A stretch of 64,000 nucleotides of DNA, from assembly GCA_038380435.1 (NCBI GenBank), contig JAWZYU010000025.1, positions 50,724,691 through 50,788,690 of the forward strand, in the 5' to 3' direction. Position 1 is the first letter of the stretch. Each line of letters begins with the position of its first letter. Position numbers and translations under genes: made by a program. This document shows positions 43,950 to 55,663 of this stretch, piece after piece. Source of the DNA: Ryuthela nishihirai (lineage: Eukaryota; Arthropoda; Arachnida; Araneae; Heptathelidae). The notes beneath the pieces are model-generated. The model was not told the origin of the DNA and made no database searches. It saw nothing but the letters and a program-made list of their open reading frames with translations.

Positions 43950-44737
43950 GGAGAGGGGTTGATTCAGTCAGTAGCGTGCCAGGCTTGCAATTTGCAGTTT
44001 CCACGTTCGAGTCCATAAGATGCCAGATTTGAGATTTGTCTCCGCTAAACACTGCCCTCTGTGAGGAATGGAATGCCGATGGGCTTGAAAAGGTTGGGTT
44101 GGGCTGTTTTACCTCTGAGCGGCACTTTTTTGCACACCATGGGCTAAATGGCCAGGTCACATGGACCCCGAAGGCTCAGAGAAGGTTGGGGGAGGGGACC
44201 CACTGGAACAGCTGTTGGGAGACAGATGGTGCCTCTCGTCAAGGCCATCCAGCGTGTTCTTTAACGTGCACAGGGTATGGCTCTCCCACACACGGGGCCA
44301 CGGCTTAACGTCCCATCCGACGGACGGCGGCCTTTCCAAGCCCATCGGTGTCCCCTACTGACCGTGGGCAGGGCGGGGAATTTTGCGGAGATAAATCTCA
44401 ACGCTGACCCAGCTGGGACTCGAACCTGGAAACTACAGATTACGAGTCTTGCGCGCTACCGACTGAGCCACCCCCGCCCCCGCTTGAAAAGGCCTCCGTT
44501 CATGGGATGGGACATAAAGTCGTGGCCCCATGCGCAAGAGAGACATACCATTTTTACTTTGAAGAACACGCTGGTTTGCATTGACGAAAAGGCACTGGAA
44601 TAACTATTAGAAGACCAGCTGTCTACTAATAGCTATTCTAATGGGCCCTCTTCCCTAACTAACTCTGATCCCTTGAGGGCTCTGTGACCTGGTCGTTCAG
44701 CCCATTGTAGTACAGCTCAGGGGTAACACAACCCAAA
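43950..44737 (+). mobile_element. SINE family A, old copy, interrupted
   Basis: Head at 43950-44093 and body/tail at 44482-44737, split by a younger inverted copy. Confidence 0.85.
44094..44481 (-). mobile_element. SINE family A nested in an older copy
   Basis: Target duplication gcttgaaaagg at 44083-44093 and 44482-44492. Confidence 0.95.
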
Positions 44738-45122
44738 CCACTCACCTCTGTTGACTGTGCAGTGAGTTTGATGAGTGTATGTCCTCTCATCAAACTCACT
44801 GCACGATGCAGATCACTCTGTTCGATGCAGACCGAGTTTCGTAAAGAGTGTACCAACTCTGCTGCATTGGGAACACCGTAAAGGACATGCCACCTATGTT
44901 AACTGCACGGTGCTTTGCAAACTGTGCACCACCATTGTCGACTATAGAGAGATTTTTGCTCGAGAGTTTGAAAGCCGCTGAGGAATGGGCAGTGAGTTTC
45001 GTAAAACGTGTGTGCTACTTCTGTTAGCTTGACAAAGAGAGCACCACTCTGTTGACCTACACAACGAGTTTCGTACTGGCTGAAATATGTGCACTATATT
45101 ACAAATAGGTTCCGGACGATAC

Positions 45123-45506
45123 GGGGCGGGGGTGGCTCAGTCGGTAGCGCGCCAGGCTGATAATGTGTAGTTCCCAGGTTCGAGTCCCAGCTGGGTCAGC
45201 GTTGAGATTTATTTCCGCAAAATTCCCCGCCCTGCCCACGGTCAGTAGGGGACACCGATGGGCTTGGAAAGGCCGCCGTCCGTCGGATGGGACGTTAAGC
45301 CTTGGCCCCGTGTGCGGGAGAGCCATACCCTGTGCACGTTAAAGAACACGCTGGATGGCCTTGACGGGAGGCTACCATCTGTCTACCAACAGCTGTTCCA
45401 GTGGGTCCCCTCCCCCAACCTTCTCTGAGCCTTCGGGATCCATGTGACCTGGCCATTTAGCCCATGGTGTGCAAAAAAGTGCTGCTCAGAGGTAAAACAA
45501 CCCAAC
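45123..45506 (+). mobile_element. SINE family A, full length
   Basis: Complete head to tail; close to the family consensus. Confidence 0.93.
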
Positions 45507-46084
45507 AACAACCGGACTCTTCTGGAGCTGAGATAAATGGAAAGCCATATTCAGAGCTCCCTAACTTTGAAAATAATATTTTTACGAAAAAATGTTTTTA
45601 GAGATAAATTTAAGATCTCACTCAAAAATTTTCTAATTCTCAACTTTTGAACAATATTCTTTTAATATTTACAGAAATATTAAGTTGGAAACATTTAACA
45701 GCAAACGCTGCTGGTACATTCGATCTAAACATTTTCGAAATTAATTGCACGAATCATGACCCAACTTTCTAAATCTGTCTTTATTTTAGCAAACTATTTG
45801 TTGTAAATTATAATAATTTGTGTTTTAGTGACTTTTGAAGAAAATCATTATTATTATTCTTTCTAGATGACGATGGTGTTTTTAGGTAAGCTGTGCTATA
45901 TATCCCAATAAAAAACTTTACAAAATGATTTTACGCTGATAAAGTATTCACAATTAATGCCAAAAATTAAAGAAAACACAGTCACTTCTAAAGTCTACAT
46001 CTGTGAGTGTTTCGAATATAAAATTCCAGATCAGGTATCAAAATTGGTAATTGTAGGGAGAAGATGCCATTGCTTGAATATGGA

Positions 46085-46472
46085 TTGGGTTTGGTTGTTT
46101 TACCTCTGAGCAGCACTTTTTTGCACACCATGGGCTAAATGGCCAGGTCACATGGACCCCGAAGGCTCAGAGAAGGTTGGGGGAGGGGACCCACTGGAAC
46201 AGCTGTTGGGAGACAGATGGTAGCCTCCCGTCAAGGCCATCCAGCGTGTTCTCCAACGTGCACAGGGTATGGTTGTCCCGCACACGGGACAACTGCTTAA
46301 CGTCCCATCCGACGGACGGCGGTCTTTCCAAGCCCATCGGTGACCCCTACTGACCGTGGGCAGGGCGGGGAATTTTGCGGAGATAAATCTCAACGCTGAC
46401 CCAGCTGGGACTCGAACCTGGGAACTACAGATTACGAGCCTGGCGCGCTACCGACTGAGCCACCCCCGCCCC
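46085..46472 (-). mobile_element. SINE family A, full length
   Basis: Target duplication aatatgga close to both ends (near 46076 and 46478). Confidence 0.92.
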
Positions 46473-46499
46473 TTTTAAATATGGACAAAGTAATGTTCC

Positions 46500-47617
46500 G
46501 TTGTTTCAGGATCTCCACAAAAGTGGACAGTTGTTATTGTCAGTAATGCGACAACGTAACAAAAATGCATTTAACAGAGCAACATTGAGTCTAAGTCGTG
46601 TAATCAAAACTTCTGAGGTTCTTTGAGCAGAAGGCGTGAAATCATAGTCTTGGAAATCTAGGCACATGCGGATATAAGGATGCCAATGTAGAAGACTTCC
46701 ACTGTTAAGTGATTTGAGTTTTAAATGTGCGTTCAATATAATGAGGAATGTCTTCTGGTCCTGGAATGAAATGTTCAAGAAAAGAACCATAATTGTTGTG
46801 CTCTCTATGCAATGAAATCATCCAATTCGTTTATAATAATTCCTTGATGTCCCCGGGGTTTGGGGCGGGGGTGGCTCAGTCGGTAGCGCGCCAGTCTCGT
46901 AATCTGTAGTTCCCAGGTTCGAGTCCCAGCTGGGTCAGCGTTGAGATTTATTTCCGCAAAATTCCCCGCCCTGCCCACGGTCAGTAGGGGACACCGATGG
47001 GCTTGGAAAGGCCGCCGTCCGTCGGATGGGACGTTAAGCCGTGGCTCCGTGTGCGGCAGAGCCATACCCTGTGCACGTTAAAGAACACGCTGGATGGCCT
47101 TGACGGGGGGGCTACCATCTGTCTCCCAACAGCTGTTCCAGTGGGTCCCCTCCCCCAATCTTCTCTGAGCCTTCGGGGTCCTTGTGACCTGGCCGTTTAG
47201 CCCATGGTGTGCAAAAAAGTGCCGCTCAGAGGTAAAACAACCCAACCCAAATCCCTGGCGTCCAGACAAGCGATATGTTTGCTCCAGTAAGGGAAGCTTT
47301 TAGGAGAACTTCATGGAGATATAAATGGCCGAATGATTGCTAATGTTGGTGTTTTGTAGAGCCATAAGAGTAGAAAGACTGTCAGTAAAAATTACATAAT
47401 TTCTGTCTTTCTTGATTATTTTCTCCACAGCTAAAATAATTACATACACTTCATCTGTAAAAACTGATGTTTCAGATGGAAGTTGATAGGATGCTACATA
47501 GGTATTATCTGGACAAATGATTGCAATTCCCACATGAATAGATGTTTTAGAAGCATCCGTTCTAATCCAAGTTGACGCTGACCAATGTCGTTGAGTTTCC
47601 TCTTGAAATAATTGGTA
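46500..47617 (-). pseudogene. Jockey-like LINE RNase H relic, split by a SINE
   Basis: On the minus strand, about 47600-47300 encodes an RNase H-like domain: WIRTDASKT (first Asp), FTDEVYVIILAVE (Glu) and FTDSLSTL (third Asp). After the SINE at 46862-47250 the frame 46790-46506 resembles the C-terminal part of such elements (LITRLRLNVALLNAFLLRCRIT...CP). The N-terminal side is replaced by the 31-bp minisatellite from 47618 up. Short and broken, so not functional. Confidence 0.7.
46862..47250 (+). mobile_element. SINE family A inside a LINE relic
   Basis: Full-length copy separating the RNase H part from the C-terminal part of the LINE relic. Confidence 0.92.
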
Positions 47618-49285
47618 AGCTCATACTGGAAGGAATAGACTTGTTGAAAGCTCGTACTGGAAAGAATAGACTTGTTGAAAGCTCATATGGAAGGAATAGA
47701 CTTGTTGAAAGCTCATACTGGAAGGAATAGACTTGTTGAAAGCTCGTACTGGAAGGAATAGACTTGTTGAAAGCTCATACTGGAAGGAATAGACTTGTTG
47801 AAAGCTTATACTGGAAGGAATAGACTTGTTGAAAGCTCATATGGAAGGAATAGACTTGTTGAAATCTCATACTGGAAGGAATAGACTTGTTGAAAGCTCG
47901 TACTGGAAGGAATAGACTTGTTGAAAGCTCATACTGGAAGGAATAGACTTGTTGAAAGCTCGTACTGGAAGGAATAGACTTGTTGAAAGCTCATACTGGA
48001 AGGAATAGACTTGTTGAAATCTCATACTGGAAGGAATAGACTTGTTGAAAGCTCACATGGAAGGAATAGACTTGTTGAAAGCTCATACTGGAAGGAATAG
48101 ACTTGTTGAAAGCTCGTACTGGAAGGAATAGACTTGTTGAAAGCTCATATGGAAGGAATAGACTTGTTGAAAGCTCATACTGGAAGGAATAGACTTGTTG
48201 AAAGCTTATACTGGAAGGAATAGACTTGTTGAAAGCTCATATGGAAGGAATAGACTTATTGAAAGCTCGTACTGGAAGGAATAGACTTGTTGAAAGCTCA
48301 TACTGGAAGGAATAGACTTGTTGAAAGCTCATATGGAAGGAATAGACTTGTTGAAAGCTCATACTGGAAGGAATAGACTTGTTGAAAGCTCGTACTGGAA
48401 GGAATAGACTTGTTGAAAGCTCGTACTGGAAGGAATAGACTTGTTGAAAGCTTATACTGGAAGGAATAGACTTGTTGAAAGCTCATATGGAAGGAATAGA
48501 CTTGTTGAAAGCTCATACTGGAAGGAATAGACTTGTTGAAAGCTCGTACTGGAAGGAATAGACCTGTTGAAAGCTCATATGGAAGGAATAGACTTGTTGA
48601 AAGCTCATACTGGAAGGAATAGACTTGTTGAAAGCTCATACTGGAAGGAATAGACTTGTTGAAAGCTCATATGGAAGGAATAGACTTGTTGAAAGCTCAT
48701 ACTGGAAGGAATAGACTTGTTGAAAGCTCATACTGGAAGGAATAGACTTGTTGAAAGCTCATTTGGAAGGAATAGACTTGTTGAAAGCTCGTACTGGAAG
48801 GAATAGACTTGTTGAAAGCTCGTACTGGAAGGAATAGACTTGTTGAAAGCTCGTACTGGAAGGAATAGACTTGTTGAAAGCTTATACTGGAAGGAATAGA
48901 CTTGTTGAAAGCTCATATGAAAGGAATAGATCTGTTGAAAGCTCGTACTGGAAGGAATAGACTTGTTGAAAGCTCATACTGGAAGGAATAGACTTGTTGA
49001 TAGCTCGTTTGGAAGGAATAGACTTGTTGAAAGCTCATACTGGAAGGAATAGACTTGTTGAAAGCTCATATGGAAGGAATAGACTTGTTGAAAGCTCATA
49101 CTGGAAGGAATAGACTTGTTGAAAGCTCGTACTGGAAGGAATAGACTTGTTGATAGCTCATACTGGAAGGAATAGACTTGTTGAAAGCTCATATGGAAGG
49201 AATAGACTTGTTGAAAGTTCATATGGAAGGAATAGACTTGTTGAAAGCTCACACTGGAAGGAATAGACTTGTTGAAAGCTCAAAC
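47618..49285. repeat. 31/30-bp minisatellite, about 54 copies
   Basis: Unit gaaagctcatactggaaggaatagacttgtt (31 bp); a 30-bp form has catatgg in place of catactgg. Variants (cgtactgg, cttatactgg) occur in recurring order. The minus strand lacks stops in these units, giving long meaningless open frames. Confidence 0.95.
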
Positions 49286-49552
49286 CTTGTGTAACAATAA
49301 CGTATGATGTTGGGATTCAAGGAGCTGCATTGAAAATTTTTGTTGGGAATCATTTTGACCAGTGATGCTGCTTTTAAATGCTTCAGGCTCCATAGTTCTT
49401 CAAACATCACATGAATATTGTTCGAAATAGAAAATTAGAAAGATTTGAGATGTTCAATTCATCTCCACCAACATTTCCCCTAGAGATATTATCTTCAGAG
49501 TTAGGGAGCTCTGAATATTTCTTTCCACTCGCATAAGATGGAAATGTTGGTT

Positions 49553-49653
49553 GGATTGGGTTATTTTTACCTCTGAGCGACACCTTTTTGCACAACACGG
49601 ACTAAATGGCCAGGTCACATGGACCCTGAAAGCTCAGAGAAAGTTAGGGAAGG
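49553..49653 (-). mobile_element. SINE family A, tail fragment
   Basis: Diverged tail (ttatttttacctctgagcgacacc...agctcagagaaag), abutting the next copy. Confidence 0.8.
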
Positions 49654-49656
49654 TTG

Positions 49657-50013
49657 GTTGGGTTGTTTTACCTCTGAGCGGCACTTTTTTGCACACCATG
49701 GGCTAAATGGCCAGGTCACATGGACCCCGAAGGCTCAGAGAAGGTTGGGGGAGAGGACCCACTGGAACAGCTGTTGGGAGACAGATGATAACTTCCCGTC
49801 AAGGCCATCCAGCATGTTCATTATCGTGCACAGGGTATTGCTCTCCCGCACACGGGGTCACGGCTTAACGTCCCATCCGACGGACGGCATCTTTCCAAGC
49901 CCATCGATGTCCCTACTGACCGTGGGCAGGGCGGGGAATTTTGCGGAGATAAATCTCAACACAGACCCAGCGGGGACTCGAACCTGGCGCGCTACCGACT
50001 GCCCCCCCCCCCC
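49657..50013 (-). mobile_element. SINE family A, diverged
   Basis: Complete apart from a deletion between the B box and A box and a poly-C expansion at the head. Confidence 0.9.
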
Positions 50014-50232
50014 TTGATCATCATAATCGACTCTACTGTAAAATGAAGATTCGATGAATTTTGTCAAAAATATCAAACTAGATTTCTTTTCATTTTATGT
50101 CCCCCTCCCCCACATTAGAGTAACAAGGAAAGAAAAAAAAATATTCTTCCCATTGAGAATGCCAAACAAAGAAAAATAAAAATCACCTCTTAAAGCGAAA
50201 GCAACAAGCTCAGATTTTGACATTGCACTGAC

Positions 50233-50490
50233 CTGAGGTAGTCCCTCTTGCAAAGGATGAGGTTGGCCTTGGTGAAGAGGGTGGAGCCCACTTCTCCCAA
50301 CCGACAGTCGCAACAGGCACACTTGAGACAGTCCTCGTGCCAGAACTGGTCCAGAGCCTTCAAAAGATACCTCTCGCGGATCGGTTTCTGGCAAGCAGCA
50401 CAGTCGGCATTTTCTCTCTGCATCACAGCAGAAGTGACAGCGGAAGGGAGCACCCGCTTTCGCTGGGGGACTTCGCCCTTTATATCCATT
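50233..50490 (-). CDS. LMO/Beadex-type gene, first coding exon
   Basis: A tctctttacag acceptor lies one base before ATG (50489-50487), so a non-coding exon must lie upstream. The exon encodes a ~25-residue leader and LIM domain 1 ([28 protein letters not shown]...[10 protein letters not shown]), ending CTCAG|gtcagt in phase 2. The three exons give 597 coding bases, 198 residues plus stop. LIM1 residues resemble LMO1/LMO3 and fly Beadex more than LMO4. The gene spans 18.6 kb here. Expected role: LIM-only transcriptional adaptor that competes for Chip/LDB. Confidence 0.95.
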
Positions 50491-50607
50491 CTGTAAAGAG
50501 AAAACGAACGAGAGAGATTTAAATTCAGATCGAAATACATTTTCTTTTAAGAGTTTATTCACTAAGCTAAATGCGTAAACTACATCCTTCGTCAAAATTT
50601 AAACTGG

Positions 50608-50805
50608 TCTCCCATGGCCGAGTGGTTAGCGCGCTTGGCTACTGATCTAAGGGACCTGGGTTCGAGCCCCGGGTAAGGCATGGATGTTCGTGTTGTTTTC
50701 TGCTGAGGTCCTGTCATCCTCTCAGATCTTCTACTTTGGCATATAAATTGACAGGCTCCTGTCAGACCTCTGTGGCAAGCAGCTGCTTGAGGGGGTATTT
50801 TTATA
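50608..50805 (+). mobile_element. SINE family B, full length
   Basis: tRNA-like head cccatggccgagtggttagcgcgcttggctactgatc...gggttcgagccccgg, body tgttttctgctgaggtcctgtc, tail gcaagcagctgcttgaggggg. Lies just upstream of the LMO first coding exon. Confidence 0.92.
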
Positions 50806-50820
50806 TTTTTTCTGTCTGGA

Positions 50821-51149
50821 GCACCAGCTGGGTCAGCGTTGAGATTTATCTCCGCAAAAATTCTCCGCCCTGCCCACGGTCAGTAGGGGACACCGATGGG
50901 CTTGGAAAGGCGCCGTCCGTCGGATGGGACGTTAAGCCGTGGCACCGTGTGCGGGAGAGTCATACACTGTGCACGTTAAAGAACACACTGGATGGCCTTG
51001 ACGAGAGGCTACTATCTGTCTCCCAACAGCTGTTCCAGTGGGTCCCCTCCCCCAACCTTCTCTGAGCCTTCGGGGTCCTTGTGACCTGGCCATTTAGCCC
51101 ATGGTGTGCAAAAAAGTGCCGCTCAGAGGTAAAACAACCCAACCCAACT
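50821..51149 (+). mobile_element. SINE family A, 5'-truncated
   Basis: Starts inside the tRNA part at gcaccagctgggtcagcg; tail intact. Confidence 0.9.
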
Positions 51150-51654
51150 CAAACTCATCGATGTCTCTCTCTCACCGCAGGCAGAAAGAGAGTTATCAGA
51201 ATTTCGATTATGAAATATAGAACAGCAAATATTAAAATGAAATATCTTGAATAACCCATTTTTTATAATTGTGACATACGATACAAAGTGTTATCCTCCT
51301 GCAAGTCATACTGTCCTTTAAACTGCCGGTTGCTTGGGGTTTGGAAGCTTTATGTGGCAAGGGCAACTAAGGTCATGCTGGACCAAACAAGATAGCACAA
51401 AAGTAAAGATATATAAAGGTCGTAGAAACCTACAACCGAAATAAAATCAAAGGACACAAGGTAAAAGACAGTGTTTATGAAAATAGAGAAAGAAATGTGA
51501 AATACGAAAATAAATAATGTTTAGGTTTTCGATATCTTCTGAACAATTCAATACTGTGGTAACCAAAGCTTTCTGAACATAATTTCTTGGATGGGGTGCA
51601 GAATAATTGCAGTTTAAAAAGAAAGCAAACAACCTGTTTTTCACAATTTTGAAT
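51150..51654. other. No feature recognised
   Basis: AT-rich DNA between SINEs; nothing supported. Confidence 0.5.
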
Positions 51655-52340
51655 CTTATCTCCGCATAACTCAGCCCTACCCTATCCTCGTATTAGTGCG
51701 GGACGCCGATGGTAAGGCTGCCGTCCGTCGGATGGGACGTTAAACCTTGGCCTGTGAGCAAGGGAGTCATACCCTGTGCGCATTAAAGAACACACTGAAT
51801 GTCCTTGAAGGGAGGCTACCGTCTGTCTCCTATCAGCTGTCCAGTGGGTCTCTTTCCTAAAACCATCTCTGAGCCTTTGGGGGTCCTTGTGATCTTGCCC
51901 TTTAGCCCTTCGTATGAAAATTTGTGCCATCCGTCAGATAGCACGTTACGCCTTTGTCCTGTGTGCAAGAGAGATACCCTGTGCACCTTAAAGAACACAC
52001 TGGGTAACCTTGACCGGAGGCTACCGTTGTCTCTTAGCTGTTAAGTGAGGCCCCTTCCCAAAACCATCTCTGAGCCCTCGGGGTCCTTGTGATCTGGCTA
52101 TTTAGCCCATTTTGTGAAAAAATGTGCCGTTTAGAGGTAAAACAAGACAACGTTCCTTCAACTACGAACGCCCAACTCACGGAATGAACCAACCTTTGCT
52201 TTGTAGAGCATGTGAATTTTTTAGCTCACACGACAATCTCTTGCTCCAACCTTCTTTGAACCATCGAAATTCTTTAGGTTCGACCATTAAGCCCATTTTA
52301 TGCACAAACGTACTCCTTAGAGGTGAAATAGCCCAACTAG
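51655..52340 (+). mobile_element. Cluster of old SINE family A fragments
   Basis: At least three diverged body/tail pieces in the same orientation, for example ctgagcctttgggggtccttgtgatcttgcc, then a second pass ending gaggtaaaacaagaca, and a third ending gaggtgaaatagccca. Confidence 0.7.
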
Positions 52341-52562
52341 GTTCCGAAATATGACCTACACTAAACATAGTTTCAAAGGGTTAAAACACTTAAAAAAAAA
52401 CTTTTTTTTACACATTACAATTACGTTTTTTCAACTGTAATTGCTTTTTACGAACATGTAAGTAAATAATTGACGACTTGAAAATATCGAAACTTAGATG
52501 AAAGTATTTGCTGTTTGAGTTCCAATACACAAAATTTGAGACTTATTACGAAAAATAAAAAA

Positions 52563-52757
52563 AAAATACCCCCTCAAGCAGCTGCTTGCCACAGAGGTCT
52601 GACAGGAGCCTGTCAGTTTATATGCCAAAGTAGAAGATCTAAGAGGATGGCAGGACCTCAGCAGAAAAACAACACATACAACCATGCCTTATCCGGGGCT
52701 CGAACCCAGGTCCCTTAGATCAGTAGCCAAGCGCGCTAACCACTCGGCCATGGGACT
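52563..52757 (-). mobile_element. SINE family B, full length
   Basis: Tail accccctcaagcagctgcttgccac to head gcgcgctaaccactcggccatggga. Confidence 0.93.
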
Positions 52758-54449
52758 ACAGTCCTATTACGAAAACAACACAGAAAATAAAAAGAAATTA
52801 TCTGAATTTTTAATATTATTCAGATAATCGGGCTTCTACTGTTCATGATTCTAATGATCTTTTCGATTTCGCTTGCAGCTAAAGAAGGTAACTTAGTCAA
52901 TTCTAGATCCTAAATGTCTTCTCAGTCCCTCACAGATCATTGAGATGCATATAAAGTTCCCCCAGCTCGTTTCGCTCTCTGCGGTAACGTTCTTCAAGAA
53001 GTAATTGGTTATGGTTCAAGACTAAGAAACTCAGAAAATTCCCCAGCCGTCGTCAGAGCGAGTGAGTGATGTGGCCATCAGTGCAAGGAACTCATCCGCA
53101 TCATCAGAGAAGATCGAAAGAGTCCTTTCGCCATCAACTGGTTCCCCATTAAGCTGACGAAATCGGAATTATGCGGCGAAATGCAGCTGACACCTCACAC
53201 ATCCACCACGAAATTACGGATGGGCTAATGTATGGTGGAGTTGAAGGAGAAATTGAGCGGGGGGGGGGGGAGAGAAGCATACCATTCGCCTGTCTCGCTC
53301 AGCATCAGTGCATTTAGGAAGATTGCTTAATTTCATTGATTGACTAAACCAATTTACTACTTACGGCATAAAATTATGATAAATTGCCTCTGTAAATTAA
53401 TAACTGGAAAAGGTAACGCACACTTTCAATTTCCACCGTCTCTTTCTTCCCCTCACCTCTCCCCCTCCCCCCCCCCCCACGTCTCATTCCCTCCTCTTTC
53501 ATCCAGCCACTCTTTGCTGAACAAATTCAGCTTCAAGTCATGCCACAGCTAATTGAGAGTAGTGATCATTTTTAATCTCCGGTAATTACCACGCGCTCTG
53601 GAATTCGCCGCCCAAGCCGCCGGAAGAAGAGAGCCCTTTTCCGTTTTTGGGCAGCAGTTCCATGTTTTTCTCACCAGTCAAATTAACTTCTCCCGTGTCA
53701 GAAAGAACGTGAATCACATGGCTCTGAAGCAGTGACGTTTGCAGTTTTTATCTCCTGACTACCTTCATTAGTTGCAGAGCGAGGGGAATGCGCGAGCCAG
53801 CTTTCGTCCAATGAATGTGCTCGGCGGGAGCCAATCGGGAACTAAATGGGAGAACTTAATCAACCGCAGACGTTTAATTCCCATCATGCCCTGCTCGACT
53901 AGCAGGATAGGGAAATAAAGATTACATTTTTATTGGCATGGCATGCATTCTCTGGGTACACTGGATGAAAACGACGTTACGTATAAAGCGCGCCATTGAC
54001 TCAGGAATGCTGAGAGGTATTAAAAAGACCCGCATTCTAGTATTATGAACAAGTTAGGAGGGGGGGGGGATGAAACGTGTAATAACAAACGCGTATTCGT
54101 TAATTTATTTCTTTTTTTTATATCTTATACAGTCCATTTTGCATCGGCCTCGATAGGCTTCCATTTATTTATGGAGAGGTTGTCTTTAAATTTTTACAAG
54201 GAATCGGAAATTCAATGTTATATTTTATCAGAAATGCAAATAGTTATCTTCGACTGAATGTTTTTAGGAGTGATGAGGAAAAACTAAAATATCGCGGTGA
54301 ATTAATATTTTGTAGCTACCGAGCTCAATTTCATTTTCTGCTGTAAAAATATTAGCTGAAAAATAGTGAAATTCGCAAGAAGAAGAGCTCTGTTATTGAT
54401 TTAATTTTAATCGAAGAAACGACTTTTTTGATTCATCTGCAAATAGCTT
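52758..54449. other. Unique DNA, possible LMO 5' regulatory region
   Basis: No SINE or coding region recognised. The part 53580-53910 is GC-richer, with ggtaattacc, a CCAAT box (agccaatcggga) and catcatgccctgc, and stands out from the surrounding repeats. A tataaag motif occurs near 52951. It lies upstream of the LMO coding start, where a 5' non-coding exon must exist. G/C runs occur at 53260 and 53470. Confidence 0.35.
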
Positions 54450-54461
54450 TCGATTTAGTTG

Positions 54462-54842
54462 GGGCGGGGTGGCTCAGTCGGTAGCGCGCCAGGCTCGTAA
54501 TCTGTAGTTCCCAGGTTCGAGTCCCAGCTGGGTCAGCGTTGAGATTTATTTCCGCAAAAATTCCCCGCCCTGCCCACGGTCAGTAGGGGACACCGATGGG
54601 CTTGGAAAGGCCGCCGTCCGGTCGGATGGGACGTTAAGCGGCCCCGTGTTCGGGAGAGCCATACCTTGTGCACGTTAAAGAACACGCTGGATGGCCTTGA
54701 CGGGAGGCTACCATCTGTCTCTCAAAAGCTGTTGCAGTGGGTCCCCTTCCCCAACCTTCTCTGAGCCTTCGGGGTCCATGTGACCTGGCCATTTAGCCCA
54801 TGGTGTGCAAAAAAGTGCCGCTCAGAGATAAAACAACCCAAC
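54462..54842 (+). mobile_element. SINE family A, full length
   Basis: Target duplication tcgatttagttg at 54450-54461 and 54843-54854. Confidence 0.94.
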
Positions 54843-54934
54843 TCGATTTAGTTGCGTTATGCCAGTTGGAAAACCGTTTATAAGAAGCTTGCTTCTATTC
54901 CCTTTTCATGCGAACGGTGTCTAAAGGCAATGAT

Positions 54935-55400
54935 AGAAGGGTTAGCTTGTTTTATCTCTGATCATCACATTTTTGCTCACCATGGGCTAAATGGTCAGAT
55001 CACAAAGACCCCGAAAGCCCAGAGAAGGTGAGGGGAAGCCATCCAGTGTGTTCTTTAACATGAAAAGAGACGCCGTCTGTCGGGTGATACGTTAAGCCGT
55101 TGCCCCACACAGGGGGCAACGGCTTAACGCATCACCCGACAGACGGCGGTCTTTCCAAGCCCGTCGGTGTCCCCTACTGAACCGTGGACTGGCGGGGAGT
55201 TTTTCGGATATAAATCTCCACACTGGCCCTGCTGGAGTGTTGGAAGGACCACATGGTCTTAGAATAGGAAGCGGAAAGGCATCCACTGGACAGCTATTAG
55301 AAGACAGATGAATGCTTTCCATTAAGGCAATCCAGCGTGTTCTTTAATGTGCAAAGTGTGTTTCTCCTGAACAGGGTCACGTCTCATCCGACCGACGGCG
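54935..55400 (-). mobile_element. Rearranged old SINE family A
   Basis: Diverged tail and body pieces in both orientations, including the hairpin at 55071-55148. Confidence 0.7.
55071..55148. repeat. 36-bp-arm hairpin in a SINE
   Basis: 55071-55106 and 55113-55148 are reverse complements with one mismatch and a six-base loop. Both arms are the SINE body segment around cgttaagccgttgcccc. Confidence 0.93.
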
Positions 55401-55663
55401 GTTTTTTTTTCTAGTTCATACGTGTTCCCTTTTTCATCGAAGGTAGAGTGAGAGCAGAGAAAATTCTAAAACAAAGAACCTTCTGGAGCCTCAAATCTAG
55501 GAACATCACTTAACGCGTTCAAGTCTTACAATGTCTATACGTCTACACTTACAATGACTGTATACATAGTATAGTGTGTAATGAGCTTTGTTTTCACTGC
55601 AATGTAACCTACAGGACTGTACAGATTGATAAACGATTTAAAAGCGAAACTGGGAATAAAGGT

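Larger units (their letters stand above)
41790..45100. repeat. Old dispersed ~41-bp tandem array, interrupted
   Basis: Diverged units of the type cagtgagtttcgtaaagagtgtaccaactctg recur through this stretch, for example near 42067, 42545, 42850, 43795, 44760, 44825, 44990 and 45065, some inverted. They are split by SINEs. The uniform core is listed separately. Confidence 0.65.
38609..50232 (-). other. LMO intron between coding exons 1 and 2
   Basis: 11.6 kb filled by SINEs, a LINE RNase H relic and two large minisatellites (listed separately). The stretches 38609-39293, 39699-39965, 40546-40893, 45507-46084, 49286-49552 and 50014-50232 show nothing I recognise. Confidence 0.85.

Noticed and set aside
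48298..49252. Open frames of 62-113 residues rich in Phe, Gln, Ser and Leu
   Set aside because: They arise because the 31/30-bp unit has no stops on the minus strand.
47618..49285. CRISPR-like look of regular short repeats
   Set aside because: The units are contiguous with no unique spacers, and the context is eukaryotic. These are minisatellites; the same holds for 42845-43790 and 56425-60836.
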